From positions 26,049-90,048 of the forward strand of contig CALEBN010000006.1 in assembly GCA_937943045.1 (NCBI GenBank): a stretch of 64,000 bases of DNA, in the 5' to 3' direction. Both the position numbers and the translations under genes were made by a program. The stretch comes from an uncultured Collinsella sp. (lineage in GTDB: Bacteria; Actinomycetota; Coriobacteriia; Coriobacteriales; Coriobacteriaceae). How positions within the stretch are numbered: the stretch's first letter is position 1; each line of letters starts with the position of its first letter. The notes beneath the pieces are model-generated. The model was not told the DNA's origin. It made no database searches and saw only the letters and a program-made list of their open reading frames with translations. This document shows, piece after piece, positions 8,505-17,112 of the stretch.

Positions 8505-9353
8505 ATGCCAAGCTGGAACATTCATATCGCTCAGACGGAGCGTTTGCTGGAGCGCACCGGTGCGCTTGCCAATAGCGTGCGCGACCGCAATGCCTTTTTG
8601 TTTGGCTGCGTGGTTCCGGATATCTTCGTGGGCTATATGGTCCCTGGCATCGCTGATCCCATTCCGTATCGCATTACGCACTTTGCAAACCCCGAGCCTA
8701 TCCCTAAGCCGCGCGAGCACGAGTTCTGGGATACCTATGTGGCGCCGCTGCTTAAAGGCGCACCCGCGGGCGAACCTGCTGAGGCCACCTCGATTGTCGA
8801 GGAACGCGAGCGACTCAATCGGGTGCATTATCCCCAACGTTACAAGGACGCCGAGCCGGTTGCCGGTCCCGGCGCCTGTGAGTTTTCGCTCGCGCCCGAT
8901 GACGTGGCGCAGTCGCTGCTCGATCTGACGCTGGGCGTTTGGTCTCACCTTGTGGCCGATACTGTGTGGAATACCCGCGTGAACCAGTACCTGGAGGCGC
9001 ACGGCGGCAAACCGTGCGAGGAATTCCGCATTAAAAAGCAAGGCGACTTTGACTGGTTTGGCAAGACGCTCAGCATTGTTTCGATTCCGCGCGCGACCGA
9101 TCGCCTCTATACTGCGGCGACGCGTTTTGGTCAGTATCCCATCCATAAGGAGTATGTGCTCAAGACCATCGGCGTTATGCACGAGATTGTACGCGAAAAC
9201 CCCGGCGAGCCCGATCATCCGCCGTATCGCTTGCTAACCGAGGAGTTTTTCGATGCAACGTTTACCGAGGTCGTCGAGCTAACCGAGGCGGGTTTTGCCG
9301 CCCGTGTCGAATCGCCCGATGTGTCTGCGCTGCCCCTGATTGCTAGCTGCTAG
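8505..9353 (+). CDS. Zinc-dependent phospholipase C superfamily-like protein
   Basis: A 282-residue protein starting MPSWNIHIAQ. The chosen ATG 8505 follows a GGGGGTGG site; an ATG at 8493 overlaps that site and is less likely. His and Asp residues spread through the sequence (WNIHIA, GCVVPDIF, THFANP, GVWSHLVADTVWN) match the metal-ligand pattern of the all-alpha Zn-dependent phospholipase C/nuclease superfamily. There is no signal peptide, so the protein is probably cytosolic and need not be a true phospholipase; the substrate is unknown. A TATAGT at 8474-8479 may be its -10 box. Its stop shares the sequence CTAG with the stop of the convergent gene, so the two genes overlap by 4 bp. Confidence 0.7.
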   Translation: MPSWNIHIAQTERLLERTGALANSVRDRNAFLFGCVVPDIFVGYMVPGIADPIPYRITHFANPEPIPKPREHEFWDTYVAPLLKGAPAGEPAEATSIVEERERLNRVHYPQRYKDAEPVAGPGACEFSLAPDDVAQSLLDLTLGVWSHLVADTVWNTRVNQYLEAHGGKPCEEFRIKKQGDFDWFGKTLSIVSIPRATDRLYTAATRFGQYPIHKEYVLKTIGVMHEIVRENPGEPDHPPYRLLTEEFFDATFTEVVELTEAGFAARVESPDVSALPLIASC

Positions 9354-10423
9354 CTGGCCGGCCCGGCAGTGAATAGCTCAACCCAATCGACAAGTAGCTC
9401 TTGCCGCAGGGCATCTTCGGCAGTGCGCTCCTGTTTAGTCTTTGGGGTGTAGGGAAGCCCAGCCTTTTTATGGATGAGCTCGGCTATGTGGTTGAAGCTC
9501 TTCTTCTCCTTGATCTGGTCATAGGTAATTTGGATGACGTCGTAGCCCATGCTTGTGAGTGCGGTGGCGCGCTCGGCATCGGAGAGGCTCGCGGCTTCGC
9601 TGTCGTGGGCGGAGCGGCCTTGGCATTCAAGGATGACGCCCATGCTGTCGGTGGCGCTTTCGATGAGGATATCGGCGTAGCAGCAGGTTTTGTCATACAG
9701 CGAACGCGCGGCTTCGCTGAGCGGGATGCGCGCGTTATTGGTGATGTCGATGCCCAGACCGCCCTCATCGCGGGGGAGCGAGATGGGAATTGACGTCTGG
9801 ACTTCAAAGGGCGAGGCGGTCTGTCCTGTCATGCGTTCGGCGGCCCAGCGGAGCTGCTTAACGCCGCGCAGGCCTGCGGCCTGCTTGGCGAACGCGGCGA
9901 TATCCGCTGCGGTAAGAAGCGGCGTGCGCTTCCACAAGTTGGTGTCATTGCCCTTGGTGTCGTTAGCTCGCTCCCAGCCGCAGCTGGGCGGAATGAGCTT
10001 AAGCGAAATAGCTTCATCGAGTTGTTGTTGCGTTCGCTCGCAGGGCTTAAACACTGCAAAGGAGCCGCACATCTCGTAGCAAGCCATGAGTAACTGGCTG
10101 CGTGAGACCTGCGTGGCAAGGCTGAGCAGCGTGAACTCCGGTGAAGTGACATCAAACCCATGCTCAGTCTGCCTAAACGACCCAGGAGGCGGCTCTTGGG
10201 TTAGCAGACGGCTATGAAATAGCTTTCCGTTCGCGCGCTGTTTTCTTTCGCCCACGAATCTCCAAACTGGTGTGCCGAGCAAGTCTTTAAATACTGGTTG
10301 TTTTGAGTAGTGTACCAAGCGATGGTCATGGTCGGGCGGCAGGATTGCCGGATAGAGTCCCAGTATCTGGGGCGGGATGCGATAGTACTGAAAAGCCGTG
10401 GGTCCGCAGGCAAGAAATGACAT
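9350..10423 (-). CDS. Uncharacterised protein with a possible PD-(D/E)XK-like C-terminal domain
   Basis: I do not recognise the 357-residue protein as a whole (MSFLACGPTAFQYYRIPPQ start). The C-terminal third reads YADILIE, then ECQGRSAHD, then a region rich in D, R and L ending in GYDVIQITYDQI. This order (Asp, Glu-x-Gln, His, strand with a hydrophobic-x-hydrophobic pattern) is similar to DUF559/Vsr-type endonuclease folds, so a DNA-related role is possible but unproven. There are no membrane segments or signal peptide. The N-terminal part mentions host-typing-like features (SFLACGPTAFQ) but has no motif I can name. An unusual 21-bp inverted repeat lies just upstream (10470-10599). Confidence 0.7.
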   Translation of the reverse strand: MSFLACGPTAFQYYRIPPQILGLYPAILPPDHDHRLVHYSKQPVFKDLLGTPVWRFVGERKQRANGKLFHSRLLTQEPPPGSFRQTEHGFDVTSPEFTLLSLATQVSRSQLLMACYEMCGSFAVFKPCERTQQQLDEAISLKLIPPSCGWERANDTKGNDTNLWKRTPLLTAADIAAFAKQAAGLRGVKQLRWAAERMTGQTASPFEVQTSIPISLPRDEGGLGIDITNNARIPLSEAARSLYDKTCCYADILIESATDSMGVILECQGRSAHDSEAASLSDAERATALTSMGYDVIQITYDQIKEKKSFNHIAELIHKKAGLPYTPKTKQERTAEDALRQELLVDWVELFTAGPAS

Positions 10424-10469
10424 AGCGATCCGATCGTTTGAGCGTAGTTTGGGCTAGAAAAGCTATCGG

Positions 10470-10599
10470 TTTCGGAAGTGCGGGGAAAAAGACAAACAGG
10501 CAAAGCACAAGCGGTATTTGAGCCAACTTTATCAGGGGTTTTGTTGAAATAAAAGGGCTTGTACTCGGAGGTAAGCAATTTTTCCCCGCACTTCCGAAA
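10470..10599. repeat. Perfect 21-bp inverted repeat with an 88-bp spacer
   Basis: The arms lie at 10470-10490 and 10579-10599, with no mismatch. Each contains the core GGAAGTGCGGGGAAAAA or its complement. They sit between the minus-strand gene at 9350-10423 and the pyk terminator. Neither arm is followed by a T-run suited to a terminator. The rest of the gap, 10600-10774, holds a short TGCTAAA/TTTAGCA palindrome near 10619-10636 and nothing else I can name. Confidence 0.75.
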
Positions 10600-10774
10600 A
10601 CCAGGTCGATCTGACTCTTGCTAAAACGATTTAGCAGTGTCGGTTAAGGTGTGGGTTTGCCACCGGGCGAACACTTTTAGCGCTTGGGACTTTATTTTAT
10701 GGGCCTCGAAGGGTGGATTTCGCACTTTTGGTAAAGAAATGAGTGCGTGTTTTGCTGTGCGCCGGCATTGGCAC

Positions 10775-10813
10775 AGAAAAAGGGCCCGGAAGGCGAAGCC
10801 TTCCGGGCCCTTT
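10775..10813 (-). terminator. Intrinsic terminator of pyk
   Basis: On the minus strand GGGCCCGGAAGGC, a TTCG tetraloop and GCCTTCCGGGCCC are followed by TTTTTCT. It ends about 30 bp after the pyk stop. Confidence 0.93.
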
Positions 10814-10841
10814 GCAATGCAAGTGTGTTTGCAAGTGTGAT

Positions 10842-12302
10842 TTAACGCACCTGAGCGACGTAAGCGACGTTGGTCGAGGAGACCTTGTCCTCGAGCTGGA
10901 CGCTCATGCGGGGATCGCCAGCGGTGGCGACGGTCAGGTCGCCGGCCTCGACGTAGCCGAGCTCCTTAGCGGTCTCGATCGCCTTGACGATCGTGCCGTT
11001 GACGGTGCCCTGGGTAATCTCGGCCTGGTGCGGGATAACGCCCCAGTACATGATCATCTGCTGGACGGCCCACTCGTGGCGGGAGAACGCGCAGATCGGC
11101 ATGTTGGGACGGAAGTGCGAGATCAGACGAGCGGTACGACCGGTGGTCGTCGGCACGGTGATGCACTTGGCGCCAACGGTGGTGGCCATGTTCACAGCGG
11201 ACATACCCACAACGTTGTTGACAACGCGGGTGCCGTGAGCGTCAGCCGGAACCTCGAGCGGAGCGTGGGCCGGGAGGTACTTCTCGGTCTCGAGAGCAAT
11301 GCTGGCCTGCATCTTGACGGCCTCGACCGGGTACTTACCGGCAGCGGACTCGCCGGAAAGCATAACGGCGTCGGTGCCGTCGTAGATGGCGTTAGCAACG
11401 TCGGCAACCTCGGCGCGCGTCGGGCGCGGGTTCTGCTGCATGGAGTCGAGCATCTGCGTAGCGGTGATAACGGGCTTGTAGGCCGCGTTGCACTTGGCGA
11501 TGATCTCCTTCTGGATGTGGGGAACGAGCTCGGGCTTGATCTCGATGCCCAGGTCGCCACGGGCAACCATGATGCCATCGGAAGCCTCGAGGATCTCGTC
11601 GAAGTTCTCGACGCCCAGGGCGCACTCGATCTTCGGGAAGATCGTCACGTGCTCGCCGCCGTTCTCGCGGCAAAGCTCGCGGATGCCGCGGACGGACTCG
11701 CCGTCACGGATGAAGGAAGCGGCGATGTAGTCGATGTTCTCGGTCAGGCCAAAGAGGATGTCCTGACGATCGCGCTCGGTGATGGCGGGCAGCGAGATGT
11801 TGACGTTGGGCATGTTGACGCCCTTGCGCTCGCCGATCAGGCCGTCGTTCTTAACGACGCAGGTCATGTCCTGGCCGTCGACGGACTCGACCTCGAGGGC
11901 AACCAGGCCGTCATCGATCAGGATGAGGGAGCCCTTCTCGACCTCGGAGGGCAGAGCCAGGTAGTCGAGGGAGATGTGCTCAGCGGTGCCATGGAAATCC
12001 TCGGACGTGGGCTGAGCGGTGACGACGATCTTGTCGCCGGTCTTGACGGCAACCTTCTTGCCGTCGACCAAAAGGCCGGTGCGGACCTCGGGGCCCTTGG
12101 TGTCGAGCAGGATGCCGACGGGCATGCCGAGCTCCTTGGAAATACGACGGACGCGCTCGATGCGACCGTGGTGCTCGTCGTAGGAGCCGTGCGAGAAGTT
12201 AAAACGGGCGACGTTCATGCCCGCCTTGATCATCTCGCGGATGGTCTCGTCGCTATCGCAGGCGGGACCCATGGTGCATACAATCTTAGTGCGCTTGTAC
12301 AT
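10842..12302 (-). CDS. pyk: Pyruvate kinase
   Basis: Catalyses the last ATP-forming step of glycolysis, phosphoenolpyruvate + ADP to pyruvate + ATP, in the cytosol. The 486-residue protein begins MYKRTKIVCTMGPACDS, the usual substrate-barrel start. It has the N-terminal MNVARFNFSHG motif, the LLDTKGPEVRTG motif at the start of the B domain, the active-site FPKIECALGVENFDEI strand, the GIMVARGDLGIEI metal site and PVITATQMLDSM. The A and C domains are complete and the length is normal for bacterial type II enzymes. A TATAAT at 12371-12366 on the minus strand is a convincing -10 box. Confidence 0.98.
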   Translation of the reverse strand: MYKRTKIVCTMGPACDSDETIREMIKAGMNVARFNFSHGSYDEHHGRIERVRRISKELGMPVGILLDTKGPEVRTGLLVDGKKVAVKTGDKIVVTAQPTSEDFHGTAEHISLDYLALPSEVEKGSLILIDDGLVALEVESVDGQDMTCVVKNDGLIGERKGVNMPNVNISLPAITERDRQDILFGLTENIDYIAASFIRDGESVRGIRELCRENGGEHVTIFPKIECALGVENFDEILEASDGIMVARGDLGIEIKPELVPHIQKEIIAKCNAAYKPVITATQMLDSMQQNPRPTRAEVADVANAIYDGTDAVMLSGESAAGKYPVEAVKMQASIALETEKYLPAHAPLEVPADAHGTRVVNNVVGMSAVNMATTVGAKCITVPTTTGRTARLISHFRPNMPICAFSRHEWAVQQMIMYWGVIPHQAEITQGTVNGTIVKAIETAKELGYVEAGDLTVATAGDPRMSVQLEDKVSSTNVAYVAQVR

Positions 12303-12365
12303 TCAGACCTCCATCTGACATCGTCTTGCGCTGATAGATAAACCATAAGAAATAAAACTGAGTTG

Positions 12366-12371
12366 ATTATA
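12366..12371 (-). promoter_or_regulatory. -10 box of pyk promoter
   Basis: A perfect TATAAT on the minus strand about 64 bp before the pyk start codon. No clear -35 match is seen at 16-18 bp spacing, so only the -10 element is called. Confidence 0.5.
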
Positions 12372-12595
12372 ACGAAATGGCGACCGAATACCCCAAAAAA
12401 TCGACCGTATGCCGAATTAGAAGTTCATTTTTTGCGGAAAAACGGTATATGCAAAAACTTTACCAACCGTTCTAACCGCTGCTATCTGGGCGATATTTCA
12501 ATTTGATGATGCGCCGAAGAAAAAACGTTTTATCAATGTTGAGCATCACACGGCCTGCACCGTTGCTTATGGACCATATTTCCAAATGGATTGTT

Positions 12596-12625
12596 TTGGC
12601 TAGACGCGTTGCTTTGGGGTACCAT
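12596..12625 (+). promoter_or_regulatory. Candidate promoter of the cation ATPase gene
   Basis: TTGGCT (12596-12601) and TACCAT (12620-12625) are separated by 18 bp. This would start a leader of about 110 nt before ATG 12744. Confidence 0.4.
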
Positions 12626-12630
12626 AGCTC

Positions 12631-12743
12631 CACTATCAACTGCCGCTCAGCACGGCAGCCTTGATGAGCCCTTGCCCTTCTCCTGGGAATTATGATCGGG
12701 CATCAATCTGCTGAGTGGCCCGAATCCCAGGAGGGGACTCTAT
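12631..12743 (+). promoter_or_regulatory. Structured leader that may occlude the ATPase ribosome site
   Basis: Several complementary segments lie in order: CTGCCG/CGGCAG as a local hairpin near 12643-12661; TTGATG (near 12661) with CATCAA (near 12701); and CTCCTGGGA (near 12680) with TCCCAGGAG just before the start codon. The last pairing would bury the AGGAGG ribosome site. It does not match a riboswitch class I can name. The rest of the 12303-12743 gap is A/T-richer and holds the pyk promoter. Confidence 0.4.
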
Positions 12744-15425
12744 ATGCAAAAGGAATACCTGTCCGCCGCGGCGGAGGTGCTCAGCGACCAGGGCGTCGAT
12801 GAGAACCTCGGCCTGAGCAACGACGAGGCGTCGTCGCGCCTCGCCAAGACAGGCCCTAACAAGCTCGAGGAAGCCGAGAAGACACCGTTGTGGAAGCGCT
12901 TCTTTGAGCAGATGGCCGACCCCATGGTCATCATGCTGATCGTTGCCGCCGTCATCAGCGCGCTCACGGGCATGGTCAAGGGCGAGCCCGACTTTGCCGA
13001 TGTCGTCATCATCATGTTCGTCGTTATCGTCAACTCGGTACTGGGCGTGGTCCAGGAAGCCAAGAGCGAGGAGGCCCTCGAGGCCCTGCAGGAGATGAGC
13101 GCGGCGCAGTCCAAGGTGCTGCGCGACGGCAAGCTCGTGCACCTGCCGAGCGCCGAGCTCGTGCCCGGCGATGTGATCATGCTCGAGGCGGGCGACTCCG
13201 TCCCGGCCGACTGCCGCGTGCTCGAGAGCGCCACGATGAAGATCGAGGAGGCCGCCCTTACCGGCGAGTCCGTGCCCGTCGAGAAGCATGCCAACGTCAT
13301 TGAGCTCGCCGCCGGCACCGACGACGTGCCGCTCGGCGACCGCAAGAACATGTGCTACATGGGTTCCACCGTGGTATACGGCCGCGGTCGCGCCGTCGTG
13401 GTCGGCACCGGTATGAACACCGAGATGGGCAAGATCGCCGGCGCCCTGGCCGAGGCCAAGGAAGAGCTCACACCGCTGCAGGTGAAGCTCGCCGAGCTCA
13501 GCCGCATCCTTACCATCATGGTTATCGTCATCTGCGTCGTCATCTTTGGCGTCGACATCATCCGCCACGGCGTGGGTAACGTCCTTACCGACCCGACTGC
13601 CTTGCTCGATACCTTTATGGTCGCTGTCTCGCTTGCCGTCGCCGCCATCCCCGAGGGCCTGGTTGCCGTCGTGACTATCGTGCTTTCGCTCGGCGTGACC
13701 AAAATGGCCAAGCGCCAAGCGATTATCCGTAAGCTTTCCGCCGTCGAGACCCTTGGCTGCACACAGACCATCTGCTCCGACAAGACCGGTACCCTCACCC
13801 AGAACAAGATGACCGTCGTCAAGCACGAGCTCGCCGCTCCTGAGGAGAAATTCCTAGCCGGCATGGCTCTGTGCTCCGACGCCCAGTGGGACGAGGAACT
13901 GGGCGAGGCCGTGGGTGAGCCGACTGAGTGCGCGCTCGTCAACGACGCCGGCAAGGCGGGGCTCACCGGCCTGACCGCCGAGCATCCGCGTGTGGGCGAG
14001 GCCCCGTTCGACTCCGGCCGCAAGATGATGTCCGTGGTCGTCGAGACCCTGGACGGCGAGTATGAGCAGTACACCAAGGGCGCGCCCGACGTGGTGATCG
14101 GCCTGTGCACCCATATCTACGACGGCGACAAGGTCGTTCCGCTGACCGAGGAGCGTCGCGCCGAGCTCGTGGCCGCCAACAAGGCCATGGCCGACGAGGC
14201 CCTGCGCGTGCTGGCGCTGGCAAGCCGCACCTACACCGAGGTCCCGAGCGACTGCAGCCCCGCTGCGCTCGAGCACGACCTGGTCTTCTGCGGCCTGTCC
14301 GGCATGATTGACCCGGTCCGCCCCGAGGTCGCCGACGCCATCCGCGAGGCGCACGACGCCGGTATCCGCACCGTCATGATCACGGGCGACCACATCGACA
14401 CCGCCGTGGCCATCGCCAAGCAGCTGGGCATCGTCACCGATCGCGGCCAGGCAATCACGGGCGCCGACCTCGACCGCATGAGCGACGAGGAGCTCGACGC
14501 GCACATCGAGGACTACGGCGTGTACGCCCGCGTCCAGCCCGAGCACAAGACCCGCATCGTCGAGGCTTGGAAGTCGCGCGACCAGATCGTGGCCATGACG
14601 GGCGACGGCGTCAACGACGCCCCGTCCATCAAGCGCGCCGACATCGGCGTTGGCATGGGCATCACCGGTACCGACGTCACCAAGAACGTCGCCGACATGG
14701 TGCTTGCCGATGACAACTTCGCCACCATCATCGGTGCCTGCGAAGAGGGCCGTCGCATCTACGACAACATCCGCAAGGTCATCCAGTTCCTGCTTTCGGC
14801 CAATCTTGCCGAGGTGTTCTCGGTGTTTATCGCCACGCTCATCGGCTTTACCATCTTCCAGCCGGTGCAGCTGCTGTGGGTGAACCTGGTCACCGACTGT
14901 TTCCCCGCGCTCGCGCTGGGCATGGAGGATGCCGAGGGCGACATCATGAAGCGCAAGCCGCGCAACGCCAAGGACGGCGTCTTTGCCGGACATATGGGTC
15001 TGGACTGCGTGGTCCAGGGCCTAATCATCACCGTGCTGGTGCTGGCGAGCTTCTTTGTGGGCGTGTACTTTGACATGGGCTACATCCACATCGCCGATAT
15101 GATCGCCGGCAATGCCGACGAGGAAGGCGTGATGATGGCGTTCATCACGCTCAACATGGTTGAGATTTTCCACTGCTTCAATATGCGCAGCCGTCGTGCG
15201 TCGCTGTTTACCATGAAGAAGCAGAACAAGTGGCTGTGGGCTTCCGCCGCGCTGGCACTGGTGCTGACGGTGATCGTGACCGTGCAGCCGACGCTTGCCG
15301 AGATGTTCTTTGGCCCTGTGACGCTTGAGCTCAAGGGCGTTCTTGCCGCGCTGGGCCTGGCCTTCCTGATCATCCCGCTGATGGAGATCTACAAGGCGAT
15401 CATGCGCGCGGTCGAAAAAGAGTAA
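12744..15425 (+). CDS. Calcium-type cation-transporting P-type ATPase (P2A-like)
   Basis: An 893-residue membrane pump that exports a cation, probably Ca2+, at the cost of ATP. It has the actuator TGES loop (residue 173 on), PEGL in membrane helix 4 (303-306), the phosphorylated Asp in DKTGTLT (Asp346), and the hinge MTGDGVNDAPSIKRADIG. The helix 6 motif NLVTD has Asn714, Thr717 and Asp718. Glu304 with Asn, Thr and Asp of helix 6 are the ion ligands known from SERCA-type pumps, so Ca2+ is favoured over K+/Na+. Ten hydrophobic helices are visible. AGGAGG precedes ATG 12744. It appears to be a single-gene unit with a structured leader. Confidence 0.95.
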   Translation: MQKEYLSAAAEVLSDQGVDENLGLSNDEASSRLAKTGPNKLEEAEKTPLWKRFFEQMADPMVIMLIVAAVISALTGMVKGEPDFADVVIIMFVVIVNSVLGVVQEAKSEEALEALQEMSAAQSKVLRDGKLVHLPSAELVPGDVIMLEAGDSVPADCRVLESATMKIEEAALTGESVPVEKHANVIELAAGTDDVPLGDRKNMCYMGSTVVYGRGRAVVVGTGMNTEMGKIAGALAEAKEELTPLQVKLAELSRILTIMVIVICVVIFGVDIIRHGVGNVLTDPTALLDTFMVAVSLAVAAIPEGLVAVVTIVLSLGVTKMAKRQAIIRKLSAVETLGCTQTICSDKTGTLTQNKMTVVKHELAAPEEKFLAGMALCSDAQWDEELGEAVGEPTECALVNDAGKAGLTGLTAEHPRVGEAPFDSGRKMMSVVVETLDGEYEQYTKGAPDVVIGLCTHIYDGDKVVPLTEERRAELVAANKAMADEALRVLALASRTYTEVPSDCSPAALEHDLVFCGLSGMIDPVRPEVADAIREAHDAGIRTVMITGDHIDTAVAIAKQLGIVTDRGQAITGADLDRMSDEELDAHIEDYGVYARVQPEHKTRIVEAWKSRDQIVAMTGDGVNDAPSIKRADIGVGMGITGTDVTKNVADMVLADDNFATIIGACEEGRRIYDNIRKVIQFLLSANLAEVFSVFIATLIGFTIFQPVQLLWVNLVTDCFPALALGMEDAEGDIMKRKPRNAKDGVFAGHMGLDCVVQGLIITVLVLASFFVGVYFDMGYIHIADMIAGNADEEGVMMAFITLNMVEIFHCFNMRSRRASLFTMKKQNKWLWASAALALVLTVIVTVQPTLAEMFFGPVTLELKGVLAALGLAFLIIPLMEIYKAIMRAVEKE

Positions 15426-15436
15426 CGTTCCTGTCC

Positions 15437-15531
15437 GGGCCCGACCGCCTGCGGGGTTTCCACGGGCACGTCCTCGCCGCTTTGCGGCTGCGGGATGTGC
15501 CCTTAGGAAACCCCTCCCGGCGGGCGGGCCC
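15437..15531. repeat. Long interrupted intergenic hairpin
   Basis: Four matched arm pairs nest in one structure of about 95 bp: GGGCCCG/CGGGCCC, CCGCC/GGCGG, GGGGTTTCC/GGAAACCCC and GGGCAC/GTGCCC, with a GCCGC/GCGGC tip. No T-run follows. It lies between the ATPase gene and a separate true terminator. Confidence 0.75.
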
Positions 15532-15590
15532 TGCGGTGTCCTTGCTGCTTTTCTCCCGCGCGGATGAAAAAGGGCTGAGGGAAAGTGTGT

Positions 15591-15626
15591 GAGTCGGTCG
15601 AGCAGTTGCTCGACCGACTCTTTTTT
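15591..15626 (+). terminator. Intrinsic terminator upstream of rsgA
   Basis: A 13-bp perfect stem (GAGTCGGTCGAGC-type arms around 15591-15620) is followed by TTTTTT. It can stop transcripts coming from the ATPase gene. Confidence 0.9.
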
Positions 15627-15675
15627 ATGGGTAAAATACCTGCTCAGTTGTGATTTTGGGTGCTGGGAGGCGTTT

Positions 15676-16860
15676 GTGGGCAAGGCTAAGGCTAAGGCGA
15701 AGAAAAAGACGACGGGGGCGCGGGCTAAACGCGATCGTCGTCGGAAGCTCGCGACCGAAGCCCCTGCATCTGCTGAGGAGTTGCTGGCAAGCGTGCCGGG
15801 GCTTGATGCACTGCAGGATGTTCCGGCGTTCGATGACCTGCCGGTCGATGAAGCTCAGCAGGCGGCATTTGACGACTTTTGCGCACATGCCGAGGAGCCC
15901 GAGCAGATGCAGCTTGGCGCCGTGGTGCGCTTGGATCGCGGGTTTCCGCTGGTGGCCACTGCCGACGACACCTTTCGCGCCGAGCATGCCGTGGGGTTTG
16001 CCAAGTCGCGCGGCGAGGACGAGGTCCTGCTGCCTGCCGTGGGCGACCGTGTGGCGGTGCGCCGCGCTCCCGGGCACGATATGGGCGTGATTGAGTGCGT
16101 GCTGCCGCGCCGTACGAGCTTTGAGCGTTGGCGCGGCCGTGCCCGCGGAGAGCGCCAGGTGCTCTGCTCCAACGTGGATAGCGTGCTAATCGTGCAGGCG
16201 CTCGGTGCCGGTGAGGTGCTGCTCGACCGCGTGGCGCGCTCGCTGGTGTTGGCGCTCGACTGCGATGCCGAACCGGTGGTGGTGCTCACCAAAGCTGACC
16301 GCTGCGATGCCGAGGAGCTCGAGCGCGATCTGGACCGCGTGCGCCGCCTGGTGGGTCCGGACGTGCGCGTGATCGTGACGTCCTCTGCCGAGGGCCGCGG
16401 CCTGGACGAGGTCCGTGCCTGCGTGCCTGCCGGGAGCTGCGCCATGATTCTGGGCGAGTCGGGTGCCGGCAAGTCGACGCTGCTCAATGCACTGCTGGGC
16501 CACGATACGTTGGCGACCGGCGGTGTGCGCGAACGCGACGACCAGGGCCGTCACACTACCGTCGCGCGCGTGATGGTGGCGCTGCCGGGCGACGCCGGCG
16601 TGATCGCCGATGCCCCGGGCCTGCGCAGTCTACCGCTCGTGGGTCACGAGCGGGGTCTGGCGCGCGCCTTTCCCGAGATTGTCGAGGCATCGCGCGCGTG
16701 CCGGTTTGGCGATTGCACACATACCCATGAGCCGGGCTGCGCCGTTCGCGAGGCCGAGGACGCCGGGCAGATCGACAGCCTGCGGCTGGAAACGTTCCAA
16801 AACCTGGCGTCATCCATGCGCGTGAGCGCTCAAATGCTCGATCCCGATGTTCATCTGTAA
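15676..16860 (+). CDS. rsgA: Small ribosomal subunit biogenesis GTPase RsgA
   Basis: A circularly permuted GTPase that checks late 30S maturation. The GTG at 15676 is chosen because GGGAGG ends 5 bases before it; it yields 394 residues with a Lys/Arg-rich, unstructured N-terminus of about 90 residues, longer than usual. An OB-fold follows at about 95-150. The GTPase motifs come in permuted order: TKAD (G4) first, then GESGAGKST (G1, 260-268), DDQGRHTTV (G2) and DAPG (G3). A zinc site follows in CRFGDCTHTHEPGCAV. The gene stands alone between two terminators. Confidence 0.95.
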   Translation: MGKAKAKAKKKTTGARAKRDRRRKLATEAPASAEELLASVPGLDALQDVPAFDDLPVDEAQQAAFDDFCAHAEEPEQMQLGAVVRLDRGFPLVATADDTFRAEHAVGFAKSRGEDEVLLPAVGDRVAVRRAPGHDMGVIECVLPRRTSFERWRGRARGERQVLCSNVDSVLIVQALGAGEVLLDRVARSLVLALDCDAEPVVVLTKADRCDAEELERDLDRVRRLVGPDVRVIVTSSAEGRGLDEVRACVPAGSCAMILGESGAGKSTLLNALLGHDTLATGGVRERDDQGRHTTVARVMVALPGDAGVIADAPGLRSLPLVGHERGLARAFPEIVEASRACRFGDCTHTHEPGCAVREAEDAGQIDSLRLETFQNLASSMRVSAQMLDPDVHL

Positions 16861-16877
16861 TTGATTTTTCCTATAAC

Positions 16878-16912
16878 AGCCGTCTCCCAACTGTTCGGGA
16901 GACGGCTTTTTT
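16878..16912 (+). terminator. Intrinsic terminator of rsgA
   Basis: The stem AGCCGTCTCCC/GGGAGACGGCT with an AACTGTTC loop is followed by TTTTTT, 18 bp after the rsgA stop. Confidence 0.95.
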
Positions 16913-16950
16913 GCTGCGGAAAAGCCTCGAAACATGCAGTTTGTTGACGT

Positions 16951-16991
16951 GCTGACCAAAACCTTGCCATGAGCTTGACGGGCTGGTCAGC
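16951..16991. promoter_or_regulatory. Inverted repeat upstream of the Tad operon
   Basis: GCTGACCA (16951-16958) and TGGTCAGC (16984-16991) are perfect inverted arms. They could be an operator or a small hairpin with a short T-run (CTTTTGG). A TTGACA at about 17009-17014 downstream could be a -35 box, but I see no convincing -10 box. The gap 16913-17112 otherwise holds nothing recognisable. Confidence 0.35.
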
Positions 16992-17112
16992 TTTTGGACA
17001 GCGATTGGTTTGACATCGAAAACCAAGATCGCGATTGCGCCGCTTTGCACTCTGACCGCCCAGACAATGGTGGTACGGGCATTCGCCCGGCACTGCCATG
17101 AGAGGAGCGGCC

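Noticed and set aside
10201..10578. 125-codon minus-strand frame upstream of the nuclease-like gene
   Set aside because: It overlaps the start of the better-supported gene in another frame, crosses the inverted repeat, and has no domain or ribosome-site support.
12631..12743. yybP-ykoY (Mn) or M-box (Mg) riboswitch before the ATPase
   Set aside because: I could not find the conserved loop sequences of either class, so only an unnamed structured leader is reported.
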